DNA of 19,771 nt from JBGLNJ01 sp964353405 (GTDB taxonomy: Bacteria > Chloroflexota > Anaerolineae > Fen-1058): assembly GCA_964353405.1 (NCBI GenBank), contig CAYGWJ010000262.1:1-19771 (forward strand). Reading direction: 5' to 3'. Below, one piece after another: positions 14,706 to 19,771 of this stretch (positions within the stretch are counted from its first letter, which is position 1; each line of letters starts with the position of its first letter). The notes below the pieces were generated by a model. The model was given only the letters and a program-made list of their open reading frames with translations. It did not search any database and was not told where the DNA came from. Both the position numbers and the translations under genes were made by a program.

Positions 14706-17280
14706 TTCTCCGGTAGATGGTCACGTTCCCCTGCCTGAACGCCACGTCCAACAGCGTGTCGAACTTGTTCAGGCTGGTTGCGGGGAACATGCCTCGCTCC
14801 GTCGGCCCAACGTAGACGTAGCTTATAGCATACTTGTCCAGCAGCGTCAAGGTTTCCTTGTCGTCCCGCGACATGTAAATCTTATTAATCTCCGGCTCAC
14901 GGCGGCCGCCCTCGTCATAGTTGCCCCGCCACTGCAGCTCGTGGCCGCCCCAGCCCAACACGGTCGGCAAGCCGGTAAAGGCCGAGATGCGCGACTGTTC
15001 CGCATGATAGGATTGTCCCGGCGCCTCCAGGATCACAGGCGAGTCGCTCACGTTCTGGTTGAGCCATTGAATTGCCGCGTATTCGTCCGGAGAAGATTGC
15101 CTGACCCAGGCCGTGCCGTCGAGCGTGGGGTTCGCCCGGTCGCCGAGCGTCGAGATGGCCAGCATGGGATAGACCACGGTCGCCGCGACGAGCAGCGCGG
15201 TGACGATGCCGGTCACAACGCGGAAGGGCGTCCACAAGTTTTCATCGTCCAACATCAGGCCAACGGCGCACGCGGCTCCAACTCCCCACAGCGCCCAGAC
15301 CTGGTAATAGAACTTGAAGACAGTGTTCATCCGCGTCCCGAACGAATCGGCCAGATAGATAAACTCGACCGACAGCGCCAGCGCCGCACCGAGCAGGAAA
15401 AGCAACAAGACAAATGATACAGACGGATTCGCAAGCGGTTTGGTTTTTTCATCCGAAGGGGTGACAAGGTGACCAGGTGACACGCGCCAGCGGACAAGGT
15501 GACCGAGTAATTTGAAAATCACCACGATTGCGAGCGCCAGCCACAAAGGCGTCCACGGGTCAGCCAGGCGTTGAATGAGCCGCGCGCCGACGAAATTGCC
15601 GGTATTTGGATCAAGTCCGGGAATGGGCTGACCTGTCCGCCAGGCTTGCAGCGCCATGCGCCCATCAGGCGAGATGAGGCCCAGTGCTATGCCGATGAGC
15701 GTCGCCACCAGCAAAAGCCCAACAGCCCAGCCAAGCGCGCCCAGCCAGAATCGCCACGCGGAAACCTTGGCGCGTGTTGCGGCCAGTGCCAGCAGGAACA
15801 GGCCGACCGGCACGGCGAACTGGCCGAACATGACCAGGAATTGCGGAAAGCGCGTGCCATTGAACAGGTTGGGCAAAATCCCGCGTGCTTGCGATTGAAA
15901 GCTCACATAGAACGGCAAATAAAGCGCCAGGCCGGCCACGCCCAACATCGCGCCGAGCACAACCGCATCCCACATCACTTGCTCGTCGAGCCGGCCTCTT
16001 TCCTGCCAGCGGCGCAGCGCCAAGGCCGCCACGGCGAGAAAGAGGTAAATCGGAAAGTCCCACGTGTTCAAAAACCCCAATGCGCCGAGGCAGAGGGCAT
16101 ACAGCAACAGGTCAGGCCCGTCCAATCCAACAGGATGCAAGATGCAAGATGCAAGATGCAATTCGCGTGGCTCCTCTTGCGTCTTGCCACTTGCGTCTTG
16201 CATCCTGCCACCTGCGTCTTGCGTCTTGCCACTTGCCTCTTGCCTCTTGCCACTTGCCTCTTGCCTCTTGTTCATGTATACATTCAGCGCCAGCGAGATT
16301 GCCAGGAAAACGAACGGATACGCCAGCGTGTGCGGGTGCAGGTCGCCGTTGAGGAAGCTAAAGAAGGGGAACTCGTCAATCACTTCCTGGTCGCCGCCCT
16401 CGGGCGTGTAATCGTGCACCACGCGCGACGCGCGCCACCACCAGTAAAACCGCAAGTCCTTGGGACCGCCGCCCGTCTGTGCCGGGCCGGACAGGTCCTT
16501 GATGTCCAGCCACTTCCAGAATTGCGTCGAACCGACGCCGTTCAGGTGCGCGATTTCCAGTGTCCCTTCCAGGTTGCCCAGGAAAACGACGAATAATGCG
16601 GCAATAATTCCGATTGCGATGGGTGACAGCATCCGTTTTGAGATTTGAGACTTCTGATTTGATATTTGATAGCCTGCACCGAATGCGCCGCCGGCAATCA
16701 TCGCGAACCACAACCCGTGGCTGATGTTATAAGCCACGCCCGGCGCCGTGCCGGCCAGCCGCGTCATGACCGCCATCATCACGTAGCCAAAGTAGTAATA
16801 GCTGATACCAAATCCCGAAAGCCACGCGTCTTGCGGCGGAAAGGCTGGGCTGCGCAAAATAGAGTTGAGGAACATGAACTCCATCGGCTTTTCGGTCGAG
16901 CTGATGGCGGGATTGGTGGCCCGATAGGCCGCCCAGCCCAACATCGCCACGAGAAAGAGCGCTTCGTAAGCCAGCACCATCGCGCGATGTTGATTGAACC
17001 ACTCGCGCAGAACATCAAAGCCGTCGCGGCTCAACGCCCAGGCTGACGCCGCGATCACCATCACCAGCGCCAAGACGATGCCGCCCAGGCTGTTGGAAAC
17101 GAGACCCAGCGAGCCGAACAGCCACAGCACGTAACTGGTCAACAGCAGGCCGAGGGGTTTGGCGGCGGTGTAGCCTCGATCCGGCAGAAAGCGTAAAAGC
17201 CTGAACGCCAGCGGCCACGCGGCCAAGCCGATGAGTTGGATGATGACCCACCAGGATAGAACGGCGAGAATGTCTTGCAT
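14701..17280 (-). CDS. DUF2298 (Chlor_Arch_YYY-type) multi-spanning membrane protein
   Basis: The 859-residue product has the diagnostic YYY tripeptide at 161-163, in GISYYYFGYVMMA, preceded by EKPMEFMFLNSILRS and followed by NGDLHPHTLAYPF at about 311-323. These are hallmarks of the DUF2298/TIGR03662 family, found chiefly in Chloroflexi and archaea. A dozen or more hydrophobic helices and a C-terminal soluble region resembling GT-C enzymes suggest a role in glycan assembly; no reaction is established. The coding sequence carries three repeat-derived inserts: residues 204-215 (QISNQKSQISK), 338-384 (KRQEASG repeats) and about 592-607, all in loops between hydrophobic segments. The start is the first ATG after a heptamer spacer, with no clear SD. 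Upstream lies the DinB gene, 54 bp away. Confidence 0.88.
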   Translation of the reverse strand: MQDILAVLSWWVIIQLIGLAAWPLAFRLLRFLPDRGYTAAKPLGLLLTSYVLWLFGSLGLVSNSLGGIVLALVMVIAASAWALSRDGFDVLREWFNQHRAMVLAYEALFLVAMLGWAAYRATNPAISSTEKPMEFMFLNSILRSPAFPPQDAWLSGFGISYYYFGYVMMAVMTRLAGTAPGVAYNISHGLWFAMIAGGAFGAGYQISNQKSQISKRMLSPIAIGIIAALFVVFLGNLEGTLEIAHLNGVGSTQFWKWLDIKDLSGPAQTGGGPKDLRFYWWWRASRVVHDYTPEGGDQEVIDEFPFFSFLNGDLHPHTLAYPFVFLAISLALNVYMNKRQEASGKRQEASGKTQDAGGRMQDASGKTQEEPRELHLASCILHPVGLDGPDLLLYALCLGALGFLNTWDFPIYLFLAVAALALRRWQERGRLDEQVMWDAVVLGAMLGVAGLALYLPFYVSFQSQARGILPNLFNGTRFPQFLVMFGQFAVPVGLFLLALAATRAKVSAWRFWLGALGWAVGLLLVATLIGIALGLISPDGRMALQAWRTGQPIPGLDPNTGNFVGARLIQRLADPWTPLWLALAIVVIFKLLGHLVRWRVSPGHLVTPSDEKTKPLANPSVSFVLLLFLLGAALALSVEFIYLADSFGTRMNTVFKFYYQVWALWGVGAACAVGLMLDDENLWTPFRVVTGIVTALLVAATVVYPMLAISTLGDRANPTLDGTAWVRQSSPDEYAAIQWLNQNVSDSPVILEAPGQSYHAEQSRISAFTGLPTVLGWGGHELQWRGNYDEGGRREPEINKIYMSRDDKETLTLLDKYAISYVYVGPTERGMFPATSLNKFDTLLDVAFRQGNVTIYRRR
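15460..15503 (-). repeat. GGTGAC octamer repeat inside the DUF2298 gene
   Basis: GGTGAC occurs at 15460, 15468, 15476 and 15498, the first three at period 8. In the protein this yields the duplicated GHLV motif in GHLVRWRVSPGHLVTPSDEK. It lies in a predicted hydrophilic loop, like the two heptamer tracts in the same gene. Confidence 0.6.
16129..16270 (-). repeat. Heptamer tract inserted in frame in the DUF2298 gene
   Basis: Four GATGCAA-type units (from 16133) and, further right, about fourteen CTTGCCN or TTGCGTC-type units fill this stretch. The outer words CAGGATGCAAGA (16131-16142) and TCTTGCATCCTG (16196-16207) are a 12-bp inverted repeat. On the coding strand the right-hand part reads GGCAAGA-type heptamers, the same kind of unit found at 1821-1876 in a spacer. 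Because 3 x 7 bases equals 7 codons, it encodes a 7-residue peptide repeat (KRQEASG and variants) and stays open. Confidence 0.85.
16636..16670 (-). repeat. Five-unit ATTTGAT heptamer tract inside the DUF2298 gene
   Basis: On the + strand the units are TTTTGAG, ATTTGAG, ACTTCTG, ATTTGAT, ATTTGAT. They encode the QISNQKSQIS stretch at residues 205-214, an Asn/Gln/Ser-rich patch between two hydrophobic helices and unlike the surrounding membrane protein. Confidence 0.65.
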
Positions 17281-17288
17281 GGTGTTAT

Positions 17289-17337
17289 CGAGTCATGCGT
17301 GAAACGTGATACGTGATACGTAAAAGGTCACGTTTCA
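17289..17337 (-). repeat. Seven-unit heptamer spacer after the DinB gene
   Basis: On the - strand seven units follow in register from the DinB stop codon: TGAAACG, TGACCTT, TTACGTA, TCACGTA, TCACGTT, TCACGCA, TGACTCG. The first triplet of the first unit is the stop itself. The array ends 8 bases before the ATG of the DUF2298 gene, so almost the entire spacer is repeat. Confidence 0.8.
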
Positions 17338-17844
17338 TTCCGGCGGCCACAGCTGGCCGCTCTGATGCATAAAGTGAACGATAATGTCCATGGTCGGCAG
17401 CGGATGTCCCATCTGGCCGAGCACGATGCCCAGCTCGGCGCGATGCTGCGTGGCGTGCAGGAACGCCTGAACGAGCAATTGCCACATGGGCAAGTGATAC
17501 GGGCGTCCCCCAAGCTCGATCTGCACGTCGCGCGCCAGGTCGCTTTCGGCAAGTGTCCCGATGAAAGCCTGCTGTTCCTTTTCCAGCTCGCTCTGAAAGC
17601 GGCGAATGTCGTCCAGCGTGGGCAGGTCAGGCGGCTCGAATTTGCGCCCCTGGCACGCGGCCAGAAACCACGCCTCACCCAAGAGTGAGTGGAGAAACAA
17701 TGTGCGAACGGTGCTGCGGCTGGGGCTGGGCGCGCGCGTGAACTCGTCCTCGCTCAGTTGCGCCAGGCCATCCAGCACCAGGCGATTGGCGTAAGCGTCG
17801 TATTCGTAAAGCGCCAGCAGTCCGTCGCGGTTCATGGTTGCCAT
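17335..17844 (-). CDS. DinB-family (DinB-like four-helix) protein
   Basis: The 169-residue product has the size and helix pattern of the DinB/YfiT superfamily, four-helix-bundle proteins that bind a divalent metal through three histidines. The candidates here are H52 (LFLHSLLGEAW), H130 and H134 (FLHATQHRAELG). The last pair has the HATQHRAE form typical of the family. Members include damage-inducible proteins and thiol-dependent S-transferases; the substrate of this one is unknown. The start at 17844 gives an N-terminus MATMNRDGLLALYEYDAYAN that fits the first helix; ATG 17835 is a near alternative. A TATAAT box just upstream suggests the gene heads the transcription unit that includes the membrane-protein cluster. 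Confidence 0.88.
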   Translation of the reverse strand: MATMNRDGLLALYEYDAYANRLVLDGLAQLSEDEFTRAPSPSRSTVRTLFLHSLLGEAWFLAACQGRKFEPPDLPTLDDIRRFQSELEKEQQAFIGTLAESDLARDVQIELGGRPYHLPMWQLLVQAFLHATQHRAELGIVLGQMGHPLPTMDIIVHFMHQSGQLWPPE

Positions 17845-17864
17845 GTGCGCTGCCTTTCGTGTGG

Positions 17865-17870
17865 ATTATA
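17865..17870 (-). promoter_or_regulatory. Possible -10 box before the DinB gene
   Basis: A perfect TATAAT on the - strand, preceded by GTG, lies about 20 bases upstream of the DinB ATG. This implies a leader of roughly 14 bases. No good -35 hexamer is visible at 16-18 bp, so activation by a regulator or a near-extended -10 would be needed. It could drive the DinB gene and the three membrane-protein genes behind it. Confidence 0.45.
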
Positions 17871-17891
17871 CACGGTTACGGGGTGATGGGA

Positions 17892-18185
17892 TCACACCCA
17901 TTCTTCGCTCAAATCGCTCCACGTCGGATTCACTGACTCTATCAACTCGGTCTTTTTGCTCCTGCGCCAGCCTTTGATTTGCTTCTCACGCGCTATGGCA
18001 GCGTGAACATCGTTCGTCACCTCATAATATACCAGCCGTGTGACATTATACCTTTGAGTAAAGCCCTCGATTAGCTTTTGCTTATGCTGTTCCACACGGC
18101 GTTGCAGGTCGTTAGTCATGCCAACATACAGGACGCGGGACCTGCTTGCCATGATGTAGACGTAGTATTGCTTGAGCACAGGCAC
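17892..18185 (-). CDS. GIY-YIG domain nuclease-like protein
   Basis: The 97-residue product is a single GIY-YIG domain. The two signature strands are YYVYIM (about 7-12) and LYVGMT (19-24). They are followed by the conserved Arg (R29/R30), a Tyr-rich strand (RLVYYE) and the metal-binding Glu in AIAREKQIKGWRR (E67), and it ends with the NPTWSDL motif seen in YhbQ/UPF0213-like proteins. The complete catalytic set suggests an active small nuclease, but the role of these stand-alone proteins is not settled. It is on the same strand as DinB, 47 bp upstream of it, so readthrough is possible. A tandem palindrome array follows its start. Confidence 0.92.
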   Translation of the reverse strand: MPVLKQYYVYIMASRSRVLYVGMTNDLQRRVEQHKQKLIEGFTQRYNVTRLVYYEVTNDVHAAIAREKQIKGWRRSKKTELIESVNPTWSDLSEEWV

Positions 18186-18192
18186 ACTCTTT

Positions 18193-18295
18193 TGTCATTC
18201 CGAGCGACCGGAGGGAGCGAGGAATCTCTGCGCCAGTCAGCAAGACTTCTAGCCCAGGGTAGAGATTCCTCGTCGCTGCGCTCCTCGGAATGACA
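18193..18295. repeat. Nested palindrome, copy A (TGTCATTCCGAG family)
   Basis: A 103-bp unit begins TGTCATTCCGAG and ends with its near reverse complement CTCGGAATGACA. Inside it CGAGGAATCTCT pairs with AGAGATTCCTCG. The whole can fold as a long imperfect cruciform or hairpin. It lies between the GIY-YIG start and copy B. This type of spacer repeat recurs in many bacterial genomes; no protein is encoded in it. Confidence 0.8.
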
Positions 18296-18308
18296 GGTTG
18301 CTGCACCG

Positions 18309-18413
18309 TGTCATTCCGAGGCCGGAGGCCGAGGAATCTCTGCGACGGCCAGCACGGTTGCTAGCGGGTGGTAGAGATTCCTCGCTCGCAAAAGGCGCTC
18401 GCTCGGAATGACA
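18309..18413. repeat. Nested palindrome, copy B (TGTCATTCCGAG family)
   Basis: A second unit of 105 bp has the same outer TGTCATTCCGAG/CTCGGAATGACA arms and inner GAGGAATCTCT/AGAGATTCCTC arms as copy A, 13 bp away. The arms are nearly identical while the centre differs (AGCACGGTTGCTAGCGGGTG versus the centre of copy A). It ends two bases before the stop codon of the TPR gene, so it may also act as that gene's transcript end. Confidence 0.8.
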
Positions 18414-18415
18414 GG

Positions 18416-19648
18416 TCAAGTCGTGTTTTTCTCCACATAGAACTCGTCATGCGGATTGATCTCCACTTCCGGCATCGGCTCGAATTTCGACTCGTCGAAC
18501 GGCGGGAGTTGAGGCTCCGGCGCGCCGAGTTCGCGCAGGAGCGCTCGCGCGGCGACCAGTCCCCAGTAATACGCAAACGGCTCGCCATCGCACCACGCCG
18601 ACCGGTACGCCCGGGTCGCCGCCTCAACTGCCGCCGCGAGGTTGCCCGCATCCCGCTCGATTTGCGCCAGCACGTTGAACGCATCCGCCGCACGAAGCGG
18701 ATACGGCCCGCGCTCGGCGGATTCCCACACATCGTCCAGGAATTCGCGCGCGGCGGGTAGGTTGCCCTGCCGGCGGCGCAACTCGGCCAGCGCGATGAGC
18801 GCGGGCAGTTCTTCTTCGGCATCGTTCGCCGCCCGCGCGCGGGTGAGTGCGTGGTGCAGGCGTTCGTCGGCATACGAGACCTTTGAGGTTTCGCCCACTC
18901 CGCTTCGCTCCAGGGTGCTTCGCAAAACCTCAAAGGTCTTGACCGCCGCCTCGCCTTGCAGACGAGCGGCGCGGATGAAATCGAGCTCGTGGCGCTGGTC
19001 GTACGCTAGTTCCCAAGCGCGGTCGGCCAACGGGCGGGCGGCGGCCGGGTCGCCCCACCACAGCGCGCGTTGGGCAAGATAGGAATTGCCCACACCTTCC
19101 GCTTGAGTATGGGACTGTGCTATAAACATTCGCAGTGACCGTCGCAGCGCGGCCTCGGATTCCGGCGCAACGCCTCGCGCTGCCAGCGCCAGGCCAAGCC
19201 AGTACAGATTGGCCGCTTCCCAAAGGCGGTCATTCTGCTCGCGCGTGATGACGAGCGCACGGCGCGCGGCAGATTCTGACTCGCGCAGCCAGCCCGCCAG
19301 CCGCAGCGCGTTCGACAGGTTGCCCAGGCCGATGCTCAGGCCTTCCTTATCGCCTTCTTTTTCCCTAACTTGATTGTGACGGCGGTACAGCGGCGCGGCA
19401 CGCCCGGGCTGTCCGCTGTTCTTGTATGCTAGCGCCAGCGCGTTGAGCGTGAAGGCTTGGTCGCTCGGCTTGCTCAGGCGCGGCAACTGCTCCAGCCCGT
19501 CAGGAAAGAGCGCCTCCAGCAGTTCGGCGCGTTGGCGGCTGGCGCCTAGGCGGAAATGTGTGGCGTACTCAAGCCGGTAATAAAACAAGTCGCAGGCATC
19601 GTCATAGCGCCCCAGGCCAATCAACGTGTTATCTGGACACCGGTACAT
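18416..19648 (-). CDS. TPR-repeat protein, probably N-terminally truncated
   Basis: From the ATG at 19648 the product has 410 residues of helical TPR-type repeats, for example AFTLNALALAYKNSGQPGRAAPLYRRH, LGNLSNALRLAGWLRESESAARRAL and ALAELRRRQGNLPAAREFLDDVW. It resembles the C-terminal TPR region of large NTPase (STAND-like) proteins, but no nucleotide-binding motif is present and the repeat begins at once (LIGLGRYDDACDLF), so an N-terminal part may be lost. The frame stays open to the window edge (GTG at 19735 is another start), but residues there are not TPR-like and overlap another coding-like frame. A 63-bp palindrome (18877-18939) lies in frame and replaces a normal repeat turn with KTFEVL...ETSKVS. 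Partner and function are unknown. Confidence 0.7.
   Translation of the reverse strand: MYRCPDNTLIGLGRYDDACDLFYYRLEYATHFRLGASRQRAELLEALFPDGLEQLPRLSKPSDQAFTLNALALAYKNSGQPGRAAPLYRRHNQVREKEGDKEGLSIGLGNLSNALRLAGWLRESESAARRALVITREQNDRLWEAANLYWLGLALAARGVAPESEAALRRSLRMFIAQSHTQAEGVGNSYLAQRALWWGDPAAARPLADRAWELAYDQRHELDFIRAARLQGEAAVKTFEVLRSTLERSGVGETSKVSYADERLHHALTRARAANDAEEELPALIALAELRRRQGNLPAAREFLDDVWESAERGPYPLRAADAFNVLAQIERDAGNLAAAVEAATRAYRSAWCDGEPFAYYWGLVAARALLRELGAPEPQLPPFDESKFEPMPEVEINPHDEFYVEKNTT
18877..18939. repeat. 63-bp palindromic repeat inserted in frame in the TPR gene
   Basis: Arms AGACCTTTGAGGTTT (18877-18891) and AAACCTCAAAGGTCT (18925-18939) are exact reverse complements and match the 3155-3187 palindrome at 14 of 15 positions. 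The centre of 33 bases is different from the 3-base loop of the first copy. Its length is 21 codons, so the frame is kept; the encoded segment interrupts an otherwise regular TPR pattern. Confidence 0.8.
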
Positions 19649-19656
19649 TGCTCGAA

Positions 19657-19771
19657 TTATATGCAGTCGGCGATGCGCATTTCGACGATTTTGCCAGATA
19701 GCGTCTTCACCTGACGTGCGTTGAATCGCTGACACGCTTTGAATGCTTCGCGTTGAGTACGGATTGTTCGA
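19657..19771 (-). CDS. C-terminal end of an unidentified gene (window edge)
   Basis: On the - strand a frame different from the TPR gene is open from the window edge to TAA at 19657-19659, encoding 37 residues ending VKTLSGKIVEMRIADCI. The composition looks more like real protein than the TPR frame over the same DNA (which reads AIQRTSGEDAIWQNRRNAHRR). This suggests an upstream gene ends here, 8 bases before the TPR ATG. No family was recognised and the evidence is only composition. Confidence 0.35.
   Translation of the reverse strand, partial: RTIRTQREAFKACQRFNARQVKTLSGKIVEMRIADCI

Noticed and set aside
18361..18933. 190-codon - strand frame overlapping the TPR gene
   Set aside because: It is Arg/Ser/Trp-rich with no repeat pattern and starts within the TPR gene. 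The TPR frame carries the clear helical repeats.

Overview
The window is about 19.8 kb of GC-rich bacterial DNA that reads best as a member of the Chloroflexota, probably Anaerolineae-like. This is inferred from gene content: a 'YYY'-motif DUF2298 membrane protein next to an Agl23-type (TIGR03663-like) GT-C protein, a pairing known mainly from Chloroflexi and archaea, plus ECF sigma/RskA-type anti-sigma genes and abundant short intergenic repeats. No rRNA, tRNA, CRISPR array or transposase gene was found.

Layout. Positions 1-5148 read on the + strand: the 3' part of a PaaI-type thioesterase, a PqqD-radical SAM-SPASM fusion, a coiled-coil protein, a small membrane protein with a zinc ribbon, an ECF sigma factor and its likely anti-sigma factor, closed by a strong intrinsic terminator. 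Positions 5161-19771 read almost entirely on the - strand. Going right to left these are a TPR protein, a GIY-YIG protein, a DinB-family protein, three large membrane proteins (DUF2298/YYY, a GT39-like protein, and an Agl23-like protein with a C-terminal NHL propeller), an HtrA-type serine protease, sucC, sucD, and a decayed DUF3592 remnant in frame behind sucD.

How the genes work together. SucC/SucD form succinate-CoA ligase of the TCA cycle. The three GT-C-type membrane proteins are closely spaced (5 bp between the last two) and probably act in one envelope glycan or lipid-linked sugar pathway. Their transcript may start at a TATAAT box before the DinB gene and end at a hairpin/T-run at 9174-9196. 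The HtrA protease is a plausible envelope quality-control factor. The sigma/anti-sigma pair is a regulatory module, possibly sensing a signal outside the membrane.

The most distinctive feature is the DNA between and inside genes. Many spacers are built of degenerate 7-bp units running in register: 397-431, 1821-1953, 6340-6395, 7842-7862, 14650-14705 and 17289-17337. The units differ in sequence from spacer to spacer but keep period 7, and several arrays contain or abut the stop or start codon of the neighbouring gene. Similar heptamers are also found in frame inside the DUF2298 gene. In addition there are two copies of a 15-bp-arm palindrome (one inside the TPR gene as a 63-bp in-frame insertion), two tandem nested palindromes of about 104 bp, and a 92-bp inverted-repeat element flanked by perfect 10-bp direct repeats immediately behind a stop codon. 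These suggest a genome shaped by several families of small non-coding repeats.
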